This document shows, piece by piece, positions 8,818 through 17,829 of a stretch of DNA of 64,000 nt. Position 1 is the stretch's first letter. Each line of letters opens with the position of its first letter. The notes below the pieces were generated by a model. The model had not been told where the DNA came from. It did not search any database and was given only the letters and a program-made list of their open reading frames with translations. Where the stretch lies: positions 372,001 through 436,000 of the forward strand of contig NZ_CP075189.1 of the NCBI RefSeq assembly GCF_020510565.1. The letters are read 5' to 3'. The translations under genes and the position numbers were made by a program. The DNA is from Ferribacterium limneticum (GTDB taxonomy: Bacteria > Pseudomonadota > Gammaproteobacteria > Burkholderiales > Rhodocyclaceae).

Positions 8818-9975
8818 ATGAACAAAATGACCCTGCGTACCATTCCAGCCGTGTTGCTGGTCGCATTTTCCGGTGCCGCTTCTGCCGCTGCCTTTCAGCT
8901 TATGGAGCAAAATGCCAGCGGCCTCGGCAACGCCTACGCCGGCTCGGCGGCGGTGGCCGACAATGCCAGCACGATCTTCTTCAATCCGGCCGGCATGACC
9001 CAACTCGGCAACGGCATCCAGCTTTCGGCCGGGGTTACGGGCGTCGGCCCCAGCTACGAATACCGCGACCAGGCCGGCGTCAAGTCGGGCGGCAACGCCG
9101 GTGGCTGGGCTGCCGTACCGAATGCTTACCTGTCGGGGCAATTGACGAAAGACCTGTTCCTCGGCCTCGGCATCTCGGCGCCGTTCGGGCTGGCGACGGA
9201 ATATGACGCGGGCTGGGCCGGCGCAGCACAGGCTATCAAGTCGGAAATCAGGACGATCAACATCAATCCCTCCGTCGCCTATCGGGTCAATGACAAGATT
9301 TCGCTCGGCTTTGGCCTGAACTACCAGACCATCGACGGCGAACTGACCAAGACCGGCGCCGTCCTCAAGGCGGACGACAGCGCCTGGGGCTGGAATGCCG
9401 GGGCGTTGTTCACCCTCTCGCCGGCCATGCGCGTCGGCTTCTCCTACCGTTCGCCCATCAAGTACACCCTTGAAGGCACGCTCAATGGAGCGCTTCCGGT
9501 CAAGGCCGACGTCAAGCTGCCGGATACCTTCATCCTCTCCGTATGGCAGCAGGTTTCCGATCGCTGGGAAGCAATGGGCGACCTCTCCTACACGCGCTGG
9601 AATTCGCTGCAGTCGCTCAATGTGCTGAGAAGCAGTGACGGTCTATTGTTGAACAGCGAAAACTTCCGCTACGAAAACTCCTGGCGTTTCGCCTGGGGTG
9701 CCGGCTACAAGGCAACCGACAAGGCCAAGCTGAAATTCGGCATCGCCTTCGACCGTACCCCGGTCCGCGACGAATACCGCTCGCCGCGCGTTCCGGACAA
9801 CAACCGCCTGTGGCTGTCGCTCGGGGGGCAGTGGAACGCCGGACCTGCCGGCAAATTCGATCTTGGCTACTCCTACCTGTACGTGATCGATCCGACCATT
9901 TCCCAGGGCGCCTTGCAGGGCAAGTACGACGCCAGCGCCCACATCATCGGCGTGCAATATTCGGTGGGTTTCTAA
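8818..9975 (+). CDS. FadL/OmpP1/TodX-family outer membrane transporter
   Basis: Outer-membrane beta-barrel for hydrophobic substrates such as long-chain fatty acids or aromatics, 385 residues. A signal peptide (about 1-23) ends in ASA before AAFQLMEQNASGLGNAYAGSAA, the conserved FadL N-terminal hatch motif; STIFFNPAGMTQL is also diagnostic. The remainder is alternating beta strands and the C terminus ends in phenylalanine (YSVGF), as expected for BAM-dependent barrels. AAGGGAG lies before the ATG. The specific substrate cannot be told from sequence. Confidence 0.92.
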   Translation: MNKMTLRTIPAVLLVAFSGAASAAAFQLMEQNASGLGNAYAGSAAVADNASTIFFNPAGMTQLGNGIQLSAGVTGVGPSYEYRDQAGVKSGGNAGGWAAVPNAYLSGQLTKDLFLGLGISAPFGLATEYDAGWAGAAQAIKSEIRTININPSVAYRVNDKISLGFGLNYQTIDGELTKTGAVLKADDSAWGWNAGALFTLSPAMRVGFSYRSPIKYTLEGTLNGALPVKADVKLPDTFILSVWQQVSDRWEAMGDLSYTRWNSLQSLNVLRSSDGLLLNSENFRYENSWRFAWGAGYKATDKAKLKFGIAFDRTPVRDEYRSPRVPDNNRLWLSLGGQWNAGPAGKFDLGYSYLYVIDPTISQGALQGKYDASAHIIGVQYSVGF

Positions 9976-9996
9976 GCTGCCGCGGCCGAGGCCAAA

Positions 9997-10506
9997 TTGC
10001 CGGCGCTTGAACTGGGCGGTATGACGCTGGGGCTGCGCGAAGGCGTGATCGGCTTGATCGCGCTGGTCGCCGCCTACATGCTCTTCGTGTTGTTGCGCAT
10101 GATCTTGTTGCGTAATCGCCCGGCGGTTTCGGAAAAATCCGTTCCTGTTGTGCCAGTCGCCGAGTCGGTTGAGGTACCGCCTGCGGAGCCGGCCGAGGCC
10201 GATGAGAACTGGGCGCAGGCCTCCGCAGATTTGGCGGGAGATACCTTGCGCAGCGGCCTGGAGCAGGAACTGGCCCAGATGCGTGACGAAGTCGATGCCA
10301 TTCGCGGCGAACTGGCCGCCCTGCGCGAGGATATGCAGCAGGAACTGGCCCACCTGCGGGCCAGCCAGACGGTTTCACCAATTTATGGCGACGCAATGCA
10401 GATGGCCGTTTCGGGTTACGATCCGGCGGCGATCGCCGAACGTTGCGGCATCGCCCGCGCCGAGGCTGAGTTGGTCGTGGCGCTGGCCAAGAGTCAGGAG
10501 CGTTGA
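9997..10506 (+). CDS. Single-span membrane protein with C-terminal DUF2802-like domain
   Basis: A 169-residue protein with one membrane helix (GVIGLIALVAAYMLFVLL), an acidic proline-rich linker, a coiled coil (about 88-130) and a small helical domain at the C terminus (GYDPAAIAERCGIARAEAELVVAL) that looks like a helix-turn-helix and matches the DUF2802 type. The TTG at 9997 has a GAGG five bases upstream; ATG at 10021 (MTLGLREG) is an alternative without a clear ribosome binding site. It overlaps the frame of the next gene, so the two are probably co-transcribed. Function unknown. Confidence 0.78.
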   Translation: MPALELGGMTLGLREGVIGLIALVAAYMLFVLLRMILLRNRPAVSEKSVPVVPVAESVEVPPAEPAEADENWAQASADLAGDTLRSGLEQELAQMRDEVDAIRGELAALREDMQQELAHLRASQTVSPIYGDAMQMAVSGYDPAAIAERCGIARAEAELVVALAKSQER

Positions 10507-10514
10507 GGGTGGCG

Positions 10515-11306
10515 ATGGCAGAACAACCGGAAGTTTCCGAAACCGAAGCAGTATCTGGCGAGATTCGCAGCAAACTGCTGGCGCGTCTGGCCGTGGCCGG
10601 GGTGCTGGTTGCCGCTCTGCTCGGTGTGCTGGCCTTCTTCGATTATCTGGCCACGGTGCCGGACGAATCGGAAGAGCAGGTATTCACCAAGCCGGTTCCT
10701 GTCGCCCCCAAGAAAGAAGTTTCGCAGCCGCTGACCCCGACAGAAAACCTGCCGACGCCGCCGGAGCAGGAAAAGGTCGAAGCACCGGCCGATCTACCGC
10801 CGCCGCCGAAGGTCGAGACACATGCCCCGGCGCTTGAGCCGAAGCCGGAAGCGCTTGTTGAAAATCGCCCCAAATTGCCGTCGACCCTAGAATCCACCAA
10901 AAAACCGGTGACACCTGCGCCGGCAGTCGCACCAGTGCCCGCCCCGGTGCCCGAGGCGACCACGGCCCCCTCCAATATCCTGCCGCCCCGCGCGGCGACT
11001 CCGGCTCAGACAACGCCCGCCAAGCCAACGGCGCGGATCGTCGAAGCGCGACCGGCTTCGGCTGTCACGCCACCGGTCGTGTCTCGCCTGTTTTCAGGTT
11101 TCGTGCTGCAGGCCGGTGTTTTTTCAAGTGTCCAGCGCGCCGAAGAACTGCACGCCAGGCTAACCCTGAGCGGCGTTCCATCGACGCTGGAAACCCGTGT
11201 TCAGGTCGGGCCCTTCAAGACCAAGCACGAGGCAGAAATGGCCCAGGCCAAGCTCAAGGAACTGGGCGTCGAGACCATCCTCGTGCCGCCCAAGGGTAAA
11301 AACTAG
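10515..11306 (+). CDS. SPOR-domain cell envelope protein
   Basis: A 263-residue type II membrane protein. One helix (LLARLAVAGVLVAALLGVLAFF, about 25-46) anchors it, a long proline- and alanine-rich periplasmic linker follows, and a SPOR domain ends it (GFVLQAGVFSSVQRAEELHARL, VQVGPFKTKHEAEMAQAKLKELG). SPOR domains bind denuded septal peptidoglycan, so a division-site role is likely. The ATG at 10515 has GAGGGTGG just upstream, which favours it over the TTG at 10503. It directly follows the DUF2802-like gene. Confidence 0.88.
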   Translation: MAEQPEVSETEAVSGEIRSKLLARLAVAGVLVAALLGVLAFFDYLATVPDESEEQVFTKPVPVAPKKEVSQPLTPTENLPTPPEQEKVEAPADLPPPPKVETHAPALEPKPEALVENRPKLPSTLESTKKPVTPAPAVAPVPAPVPEATTAPSNILPPRAATPAQTTPAKPTARIVEARPASAVTPPVVSRLFSGFVLQAGVFSSVQRAEELHARLTLSGVPSTLETRVQVGPFKTKHEAEMAQAKLKELGVETILVPPKGKN

Positions 11307-11311
11307 CCTGC

Positions 11312-11662
11312 TCAAGGCATGCCCGGCAGACGCGGCAAGCCGAGACTGCGCCGGACATCGCGATGCAATTGCAGGGGGGGCGGCAAGGGCGCTGACTGGC
11401 GACGCGGCTCCTCATAACGACGATTGTCGTAATAGCCGTCGCCACGATTATCGTAGTACCTGCCGCCACGGTCGTCGTAATGACGATAGCCAGAGTTGTA
11501 ATAAATAGTCCCGCTCGGTTGGCCGTAGCCCGGATAGCTTCCACCATACGCTGGCGGTGCCCGGTGATAACCCGCCGGGTAGGGCGCCACTGCGCAGGCA
11601 CCCAGACTGCCGATCAGGGCGGTAGCGAGGCCAAGGCGAAGAAGCGTTTGTTTGAGGTTCAT
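11312..11662 (-). CDS. Small Gly/Tyr/Arg-rich lipoprotein
   Basis: A 116-residue predicted lipoprotein with signal peptide and lipobox LGAC (cysteine about 23). The mature part is low complexity, rich in Gly, Tyr, Asp and Arg, including the repeated pattern RYYDNRGDGYYDNRRYEE, then a proline-rich stretch. The composition resembles YXWGxW- or GYR-type envelope proteins, but no family is certain. It converges on the SPOR gene with a 5-bp gap. Function unknown. Confidence 0.7.
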   Translation of the reverse strand: MNLKQTLLRLGLATALIGSLGACAVAPYPAGYHRAPPAYGGSYPGYGQPSGTIYYNSGYRHYDDRGGRYYDNRGDGYYDNRRYEEPRRQSAPLPPPLQLHRDVRRSLGLPRLPGMP

Positions 11663-11712
11663 TGGGGAATGTGTCCGGTGGTTATGTAAGCAAATAACGC
11701 GGCGACTCCCCG

Positions 11713-11734
11713 CCCGGCATACGTCGATGCCGGG
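11713..11734. other. Intergenic hairpin
   Basis: CCCGGCAT and ATGCCGGG form a perfect 8-bp stem with a 6-base loop, between two minus-strand lipoprotein genes. The short T-rich stretch lies on the plus side, so it is not a typical terminator for the minus-strand transcript. Confidence 0.5.
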
Positions 11735-11752
11735 TTAGTTTGTAACAAATCG

Positions 11753-12295
11753 TTAGAGGTTCAATTCGGCAACAGTCTTGATGCCCTGTTCGATGTTATT
11801 TCGGGTTGCCGCTTCGACGGCCATGCGGAGTCGCGTCACGCCGGCGAAGGCCTCGCCCATGGTGGCCGTGCCGCTCGATTTGACAGCCTTGCGCAGGACG
11901 ACCGAGCGGTCGCTGGCCTTGGTCAGCGACCAGGCGGTTTCCATGTCGACCGTGAAAGTGGCGCCAAAAATCGGTTTTGACAGGCTGGTCAGGCGGACGC
12001 TCAGTTCGTAGTCGCCGTTGCTGCCCTGGACGATGGTTGTGAACAGCTTGCTCTGGGCGATGGCCTCTTCGATGGCCGCCTTGAGGTCGGCGTCCGATAC
12101 GTTGCTGCTGTCCATGGCGCCGGTTGCGGCGCCGCCGCTGGTCTGGACGCGCAGGCTGTACGGATGATGCTTGCTGACTGTCAGGTTCTGCGGCGTCATT
12201 GCAGCTCGGTCGGCGGGCGAGGCGCAGCCGCCGAGGGCCAGGGCAATTGCCGTGATCGACAGCAGCAGCTTCGGGGAGGTGACGATACGGCGCAT
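11753..12295 (-). CDS. Predicted outer-membrane lipoprotein
   Basis: A 180-residue protein with a signal peptide and lipobox LGGC (cysteine about 24). The mature part is a mixed alpha/beta domain with no motif I recognise (SDADLKAAIEEAIAQSKLFTTI, YELSVRLTSLSKPIFGATFTVDMETAW). Its ATG abuts the stop of the upstream lipoprotein gene with no gap, so they form one transcript. The segment on induced oligomer-like beta strands recalls proteins that bind metals or small ligands in the envelope, but that is only an impression. Confidence 0.75.
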   Translation of the reverse strand: MRRIVTSPKLLLSITAIALALGGCASPADRAAMTPQNLTVSKHHPYSLRVQTSGGAATGAMDSSNVSDADLKAAIEEAIAQSKLFTTIVQGSNGDYELSVRLTSLSKPIFGATFTVDMETAWSLTKASDRSVVLRKAVKSSGTATMGEAFAGVTRLRMAVEAATRNNIEQGIKTVAELNL

Positions 12296-12730
12296 TTACT
12301 TGGCTCCCTTGTAGATGTTGTCGACCACCTCATTGACCATCTCCGTGGGTGACAGTCGGGTCAGCGAGGTGTGGAAGGAGTTGCCGGTGGCCAGCGGGAA
12401 ATCGGTTTTCGGATCGCGGATGGTGATGGTCAGTTCCAGCATGTACATGGTGATATCCCACATCCATTTGTCGATGTAGGTCACGACGGCATCGACCCCG
12501 CTCGGAGCAGCTTCGGTACCCGTGGAAACGGTGACTCCCTTGGTGCGCAATTTGTCAGCGACCAGTTTGTAGGTGTTGTCGTCCTCGGCGACGCGCTTGA
12601 CGTACATGGTCTTGAGAGACGACAGGTTGGCCGATGGATCGACATTGGCGGTTGCACGGTTGACCGCGCAGCCTGTGCTGAGTGTCACGACAAGTCCAAG
12701 CAAGGCCAGCAACTTCATGGCTTTTCTCAT
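12296..12730 (-). CDS. Predicted lipoprotein
   Basis: A 144-residue protein with a signal peptide and lipobox STGC (cysteine about 21). The mature part (KTMYVKRVAEDDNTYKLVADKLRTKG, VDAVVTYIDKWMWDITMYMLELTITIRDP) reads as an alternating alpha/beta domain like other small envelope lipoproteins. The ATG at 12730 has AGGGGGA at good distance. It is the first gene of a two-gene lipoprotein operon with the 180-residue protein. No function can be assigned. Confidence 0.75.
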   Translation of the reverse strand: MRKAMKLLALLGLVVTLSTGCAVNRATANVDPSANLSSLKTMYVKRVAEDDNTYKLVADKLRTKGVTVSTGTEAAPSGVDAVVTYIDKWMWDITMYMLELTITIRDPKTDFPLATGNSFHTSLTRLSPTEMVNEVVDNIYKGAK

Positions 12731-12840
12731 AATCAGTCCCCCTGTTATCGATGAAAGAGGGCGATATTATGCCGTGCGGAAATGCTGGTTGTTGATCTAG
12801 CGCAGGTCTTCGCGGATTTTGCCCGTGCAGTGATCGTGGT

Positions 12841-13167
12841 TTATTCGGCCAGGGCATTGCGAATCCGCTTGGCAAAAACGGTCATTTCCCTTGCTGCCTG
12901 AATGTCGCCCTTCGTTTCGGCGACGACGATGCCGCGTTCGTAGGCGGCGAGCGCGGCGGGATGGTCGCCGGCTTCGGCCAGGGCCTTGCCGAGGGCTTTC
13001 CAGGCGGCTGAGTAGTGGTTGTCACGGTCGACAGCGTTTTGGAAGCAATTTGCCGCCTTGGCCGGGTCGCCGGCCTTGAGGTATTCGTTGCCGAGCGAGA
13101 AACGGAGCAGGGCGCCGTCGCGCGGGCCGTTGAGCATTTTTTCCAGGGATTCGATACGTGGGTTCAT
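12841..13167 (-). CDS. Small tetratricopeptide-repeat protein
   Basis: A 108-residue soluble protein made mostly of TPR helices: [29 protein letters not shown] and [26 protein letters not shown] are two clear 34-residue repeats, followed by a capping helix. No signal peptide. It is divergent from ridA across 53 bp. TPR proteins are protein-protein scaffolds; the partner is unknown. Confidence 0.82.
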   Translation of the reverse strand: MNPRIESLEKMLNGPRDGALLRFSLGNEYLKAGDPAKAANCFQNAVDRDNHYSAAWKALGKALAEAGDHPAALAAYERGIVVAETKGDIQAAREMTVFAKRIRNALAE

Positions 13168-13220
13168 GGGCTACCAAGGCTAAAATAGGGTTTTGCAATC
13201 CGGATACAGGAAGCTTACTC

Positions 13221-13604
13221 ATGGCCAAGACCATCATCGCCACCCCGAATGCCCCGGCCGCCATCGGCACCTATTCGCAAGCCGTGCGCGTCGGCGACAC
13301 CGTTTACATGTCCGGGCAGATCGGGCTCGATCCGGCTTCCATGCAGATGGTAGACGGGATCGACGCGCAAATCGTTCGCGTTTTTGAAAATCTCAAGGCG
13401 GTCGCTGAAGCCGCTGGCGGTTCGCTGGCTGACGTGGTCAAACTCAACGTCTTTTTGACCGATCTGGCCAACTTTGCCAAGGTTAACGAAACGATGGCCA
13501 AGTACTTCAGCGAGCCCTTCCCGGCCCGTGCCGCCGTTGGCGTCAAGGAACTGCCGCGCGGCGCCTTGGTTGAGGCCGATGCAGTGATGTGTCTGGGCAA
13601 CTAA
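13221..13604 (+). CDS. ridA: RidA/YER057c/UK114 enamine/imine deaminase
   Basis: A 127-residue RidA protein, which hydrolyses reactive 2-aminoacrylate and related imines made by PLP enzymes. Conserved blocks are [27 protein letters not shown], the [27 protein letters not shown] stretch, and the arginine-containing [22 protein letters not shown], where the conserved Arg and Glu line the active site. AGGA lies upstream of the ATG at 13221; in-frame sequence before it shows no family similarity. It is followed after 18 bp by recG. Confidence 0.95.
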   Translation: MAKTIIATPNAPAAIGTYSQAVRVGDTVYMSGQIGLDPASMQMVDGIDAQIVRVFENLKAVAEAAGGSLADVVKLNVFLTDLANFAKVNETMAKYFSEPFPARAAVGVKELPRGALVEADAVMCLGN

Positions 13605-13622
13605 GCAACTGATTCACGTCTC

Positions 13623-15674
13623 ATGACGACGAGCGGGGCTGCGGCCCCGGCTTCTCCGCCCATTCGCGCCTCCGAGGCGTCGCAGAAGAAGCTCGCCAAG
13701 ATCGGCCTCCATAGCGAGGCCGATTTGCTGGTGCACCTGCCGCTGCGCTACGAGGACGAAACGCGGATTACGCCGGTCAATCGGAGCTTTGGCAACGAAC
13801 CGGTGCAGATCGAGGTCGTCGTCCTCAGCAACGAAATCCAGTTCCGGCCGCGCCGGCAGATGATCGTCCGGGCGGCGGATGAGAGCGGTGAAATCACGCT
13901 GCGCTTTTTCAGCTTCTATCCGAACCAGCAGGCGGCGCTCAGCGAAGGCTCGCGCATCCGGGCCTTCGGCGAAGTACGCGGCGGCTTCTTCGGTGCCGAG
14001 ATGGTGCACCCGCGTTTCCGCAAGGTTGGTGACGACGAACCGTTGCCGGCCGAATTGACACCGATTTACCCGACGACCGCCGGCCTGGCCAATTCGGCCC
14101 TGCAAAAACTCATCGGCAAGGCGCTGGCGGTTGGCGATTTGTCCGAAACGCTGCCCGAAGAACTGCGCCAGCGTCTGAAATTGCCTGGGCTGGCGCGCAG
14201 CCTGCGGTTCTTGCACACCCCCCCGCCCGGCACCGATCTCGATACGCTGCACGCGCGCAATCACCCGGCCTGGCGACGGGTCAAATTCGACGAGGTGCTG
14301 GCTCAGCAACTGTCGCTGCGCCGCGCTTATCTGGCCCGGCGTGAGCAGGGGGCGCCGGTGCTGGTGGCGCGTGACGATCTTGGGGCGCGCCTGCTGGACA
14401 GCCTGCCTTTCGGCCTGACTGGCGCGCAGGTGCGGGCGATGGCCGAGATCGGTGGCGATCTGGCCCAGCCTTATCCGATGCAGCGTCTGCTGCAGGGCGA
14501 TGTCGGTGCCGGCAAGACCATCGTTGCCGCCTTGGCAGCGTGTCAGGCCATTTCGGCCGGCTGGCAGGCGGCCTTCATGGCGCCGACGGAAATTCTCGCC
14601 GAGCAGCACTATCTGAAATTGAAGGACTGGCTGGAGCCGCTCGGTGTGCGCGTGGCCTGGCTATCCGGTAGCCTGAAAACGAAGGCCAAGCGTGAGCAAC
14701 TCGCGGCGACGGCGGCCGAGGCGCAGCTGGTCGTCGGCACGCATGCGCTGATTCAGGATGGCGTCGATTTCGCCAAACTCGGGCTGGCCATCGTCGACGA
14801 GCAGCACCGTTTCGGCGTCGCTCAACGGCTCGCCTTGCGCAAGAAGGGCGACAATCCGCATCAGCTCATGATGTCGGCGACGCCGATTCCGCGCACGCTG
14901 GCCATGAGTTATTACGCCGATCTCGACGTCACCGTGCTCGACGAACTGCCGCCCGGCCGGACGCCGATCAAGACGCGGCTGGTCGCCGACAACCGGCGCG
15001 ACGATGTGGTTGGTTTCGTGAAAAAGGCTGTCGAGGAAGGCCGGCAGGCTTACTGGGTTTGCCCGTTGATCGAAGAGTCCGAGGCGCTGCAGTTGCAGAC
15101 GGCGCAGGAAACCTACGATTTCCTTTTTGAGCAATTTTCCGGGTTGACCGTGGGATTGGTGCATGGCCGGCTTAAGGCTGACGAAAAGCAGGCAGTGATG
15201 GCGGCTTTTGCTGCTGGCGAGATCGATGTGCTGGTGGCAACGACAGTCATCGAAGTCGGCGTCGACGTGCCCAATGCCAGCCTGATGGTCATCGAACACG
15301 CCGAACGTTTTGGGCTATCGCAACTGCACCAGTTACGCGGCCGGGTCGGCCGCGGCAAATACGAATCGAGTTGCATCCTGATCTACGCCGGGCCGTTGGG
15401 CGAGATTGCCCGGCAGCGGCTCAAGATCATTTTCGAGAACACCGATGGCTTCGAGATCGCTCGCCAGGATCTGCATATTCGCGGTCCCGGTGAATTCGTC
15501 GGGGCCCGGCAGAGCGGGGTGCCGTTACTGCGCTACGCCGATCTGGAAATGGACGCCGATCTGGTCGAAATGGCGCGCGAGGTGGCCGAGGAAATGTTGA
15601 CCGAGCATCTCGAACTGGCCGAGCGCCACCTTAAACGCTGGCTCGGTTCGCGCGAAGAACTCCTTAAATCCTGA
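13623..15674 (+). CDS. recG: ATP-dependent DNA helicase RecG
   Basis: RecG of 683 residues, which regresses stalled forks and branch-migrates Holliday junctions. A wedge/OB domain precedes the helicase core: Walker A GDVGAGKTIVAALA, DEQH box IVDEQHRFG, motif III MSATPIPRTLAM, motifs V-VI (VATTVIEVGVDVPNAS, HQLRGRVGRGKYES) and the RecG tail. Length is usual. It ends 11 bp inside the converging LysR gene. DNA at 15118-15157, encoding FLFEQFSGLTVG between motifs, matches the 40-bp dispersed element with one extra G. Confidence 0.96.
   Translation: MTTSGAAAPASPPIRASEASQKKLAKIGLHSEADLLVHLPLRYEDETRITPVNRSFGNEPVQIEVVVLSNEIQFRPRRQMIVRAADESGEITLRFFSFYPNQQAALSEGSRIRAFGEVRGGFFGAEMVHPRFRKVGDDEPLPAELTPIYPTTAGLANSALQKLIGKALAVGDLSETLPEELRQRLKLPGLARSLRFLHTPPPGTDLDTLHARNHPAWRRVKFDEVLAQQLSLRRAYLARREQGAPVLVARDDLGARLLDSLPFGLTGAQVRAMAEIGGDLAQPYPMQRLLQGDVGAGKTIVAALAACQAISAGWQAAFMAPTEILAEQHYLKLKDWLEPLGVRVAWLSGSLKTKAKREQLAATAAEAQLVVGTHALIQDGVDFAKLGLAIVDEQHRFGVAQRLALRKKGDNPHQLMMSATPIPRTLAMSYYADLDVTVLDELPPGRTPIKTRLVADNRRDDVVGFVKKAVEEGRQAYWVCPLIEESEALQLQTAQETYDFLFEQFSGLTVGLVHGRLKADEKQAVMAAFAAGEIDVLVATTVIEVGVDVPNASLMVIEHAERFGLSQLHQLRGRVGRGKYESSCILIYAGPLGEIARQRLKIIFENTDGFEIARQDLHIRGPGEFVGARQSGVPLLRYADLEMDADLVEMAREVAEEMLTEHLELAERHLKRWLGSREELLKS
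15118..15157 (+). repeat. 40-bp dispersed element, copy 2 (inside recG)
   Basis: ATTTC, TTTTGAGCAATTTTCC and GGGTTGACCGTGGGATT align along the whole element with one inserted G before the TTGACC. The encoded residues sit where RecG proteins vary in sequence but keep the following GLVHGR. The match could be an absorbed copy or chance similarity. Confidence 0.5.
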
Positions 15675-16524
15675 CGCGATTGGCCGACGCGGTGATGCCG
15701 TCGCTCAGTGTCTTCAGCGCTGCCATCGCCCGTGCTTCGCGCAGATAGATCATGCCGGTTGGCACCAGACTGAATTCGTCGGGCACAGTCTCTATGACCA
15801 GATCGGCCGCATGGCTCGATTGTTCGACGACGCGACGAGGCATCAGGGTCCAGCCAAGGCCGACGGCGATGCAGCCGAGGATGCCTTCGAGTGTGCCGAA
15901 TTCCATGGCGTCGGAAACGGCGTGGCCCTGGGCGCGTTGCCAGGCGACGGCGCGCGTGCGGTAGGCGCAGCCTTCGCGGAAGAGGATGAGCGGCAGCAGC
16001 ACGGGGTCGGTGCCGGCGGCGTGCACCTGGACCAGTTCCTCGACGACCAGTTCGTCGAACCGCAGGTCGGGGTGGATGACCGGGCCGGCGACGAAGGCGC
16101 AATCAAGTTTGTGGTCGAGTATCTTTTCGGTCAGCCTGCTCGTGGTGTCGGTGGTGACGCGCAGTTCGAGGCCCGGATGTCCGGCTCGCACGGCTTTCAG
16201 GGCGCTGGGCAGATGCAGGGCGGCGAAGGTTTCCATGGCGCCGATGCGCAGTTCGCCGGCGCTTTCGCCAACCTGCCGCACGGCGCTGGCCGTCTGGCGT
16301 TCGAGCATGAGCATTCGCCGCGCGTAGTCGAGCAGCACCTTGCCCGACGGCGCGAGTTCGAGGCCGCGGCCTTTGCGGATGAACAGTTCGGCGCCGAGTT
16401 CTTCTTCCAGCCGCCGGATGCGGCCGGTGACGTTGGACTGGACGGTATTCAGCTTGCGCGAGGCGGCGAGGATGCCGCCTTCTTCGACGACGGCCTGAAA
16501 GGTGCGGAGCGCGACGAGTTCCAT
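15664..16524 (-). CDS. LysR-family transcriptional regulator
   Basis: A 286-residue LTTR. The N-terminal winged HTH (about 1-60) reads LRTFQAVVEEGGILAASRKLNTVQSNVTGRIRRLEEELGAELF, and the rest is the periplasmic-binding-like effector domain. The ATG at 16524 begins MELVALRTFQ, which is the standard LTTR start; upstream in-frame residues do not fit. It is divergent from the MFS transporter gene across 102 bp, the classic arrangement for an LTTR that controls its neighbour. The 3' end overlaps recG by 11 bp in convergence. Confidence 0.92.
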   Translation of the reverse strand: MELVALRTFQAVVEEGGILAASRKLNTVQSNVTGRIRRLEEELGAELFIRKGRGLELAPSGKVLLDYARRMLMLERQTASAVRQVGESAGELRIGAMETFAALHLPSALKAVRAGHPGLELRVTTDTTSRLTEKILDHKLDCAFVAGPVIHPDLRFDELVVEELVQVHAAGTDPVLLPLILFREGCAYRTRAVAWQRAQGHAVSDAMEFGTLEGILGCIAVGLGWTLMPRRVVEQSSHAADLVIETVPDEFSLVPTGMIYLREARAMAALKTLSDGITASANRVRI

Positions 16525-16572
16525 TGTTATCTCAAAACAAGAATGGTGTGTTCTAAACAAATCATTTGTGCA

Positions 16573-16592
16573 GATAATTTACGCTGGTTATC
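16573..16592. promoter_or_regulatory. Candidate LysR operator
   Basis: GATAA and TTATC are perfect 5-bp arms separated by 10 bases, in the gap between the divergent LysR and MFS genes. Dyads of this size with a T-N11-A type core are usual LTTR sites. Binding is inferred from position. Confidence 0.5.
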
Positions 16593-16626
16593 GTGCGAAC
16601 TCAAGAACGATAAAAGGAGCGTTGCC

Positions 16627-17823
16627 ATGAACTCACAGAGAGAACGCCTCAAGGTGCTGAGCGCCGGGATTTTCAGCTTGCTGCTGACTTTCGGCGTCGC
16701 CCGTTTTGCCTACACGCCGCTGCTGCCGCTCATGCAGCAACAGGCTGGGCTGGGGCTGGCCGAAGCCGGTTGGCTGGCGGCGCTCAACTACGCCGGCTAC
16801 CTGTGCGGCGCGCTGGTCGCCTCGCTGATCAGCGACCTCGTGCTCAAGGACAAGCTGTACCGCATCGGGCTGGTCGTCGCCATTCTGAGCACGGTGATGA
16901 TGGGCCTGACCACCGATCCGCTGCTCTGGATGGTCTCGCGCTTCATCGCCGGGCTTTCCAGTGCGGCCGGCATGTTGCTTGGCACCGGGCTGATTCTCAA
17001 CTGGCTGATCCGCCACAACCATCGGCCGGAACTGGGCATCCATTTCGGCGGCATCGGACTCGGTATTTCCGGCTGCGCCATCGCGGTGTGGCTGATGAGC
17101 GGCACACTCGACTGGCGCGAGCAGTGGTTCGCTTTTTCGGCCCTGGCCTGCCTGCTCATTGTGCCGGCCATGGCCTGGTTGCCGGCGCCCGATACCAGCC
17201 CGGTGACGAAGACCGGCGCGCCGATGCACGACAACCCGCCGAGCCCGCTGTTCCTGCGCATCTTCATGGCGGCCTACTTCTGCGCTGGCTTCGGCTACGT
17301 CATCAGCGCCACCTTCATCGTCGCCATCGTCAATGGCCTGCCGGGGCTGGCCGGGCAGGGCGGGCTGGCTTTCCTGGCTATCGGGCTGGCGGCGACGCCG
17401 GCCGCCTTCAACTGGGATTTGATCGCCCGCTACACCGGCGACATCAACGCCCTGATCCTCGCCGCCGTGCTGCAGATCGTCGGCATCATCCTGCCCGTCG
17501 CCGTCGGCGGCCTGTACGCCACGCTGTTCGGCGCGCTGCTTTTTGGCGGAACCTTCATCGGCATGGTGAGTCTGGTGCTGACCATGGCCGGGCGTTACTA
17601 CCCGACGCGGCCGGCCAAAATGATGGGCCGGATGACGCTCTCCTACGGCGTCGCGCAGATCATCGGGCCGGCCGTGGTCGGCTGGCTGGCGACGCGGCTG
17701 GGCAATTACTCGATTGGCCTCTATCTGGCCGGCGGGGTCATGGTCGTCGGCGTCGTGCTCTTGGCTATACTGAAACTGGTCGAAAAGCGGGATGCCGCCC
17801 CGGCGCTCTGCCTGCAAAACTAA
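16627..17823 (+). CDS. MFS transporter, YbfB/YjiJ type
   Basis: A 398-residue inner-membrane major facilitator with about 12 helices. The start MNSQRERLKVLSAGIFSLLLTFGVARFAYTP shows the YbfB/YjiJ pattern (GxARFAYTPLLPLM), and GLNYAGYLCGAL-like residues follow. AAAAGGAG lies 7 bases before the ATG. The substrate is unknown; it is likely a small organic compound whose catabolism involves the acrylyl-CoA reductase-like enzyme 7 bp downstream and the divergent LysR regulator. Confidence 0.88.
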   Translation: MNSQRERLKVLSAGIFSLLLTFGVARFAYTPLLPLMQQQAGLGLAEAGWLAALNYAGYLCGALVASLISDLVLKDKLYRIGLVVAILSTVMMGLTTDPLLWMVSRFIAGLSSAAGMLLGTGLILNWLIRHNHRPELGIHFGGIGLGISGCAIAVWLMSGTLDWREQWFAFSALACLLIVPAMAWLPAPDTSPVTKTGAPMHDNPPSPLFLRIFMAAYFCAGFGYVISATFIVAIVNGLPGLAGQGGLAFLAIGLAATPAAFNWDLIARYTGDINALILAAVLQIVGIILPVAVGGLYATLFGALLFGGTFIGMVSLVLTMAGRYYPTRPAKMMGRMTLSYGVAQIIGPAVVGWLATRLGNYSIGLYLAGGVMVVGVVLLAILKLVEKRDAAPALCLQN

Positions 17824-17829
17824 ACGGAG

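Noticed and set aside
15811-16626. Extension of the MFS frame back across the LysR gene
   Set aside because: It is the antisense of the LysR gene; the MFS family start and a ribosome binding site are at 16627.
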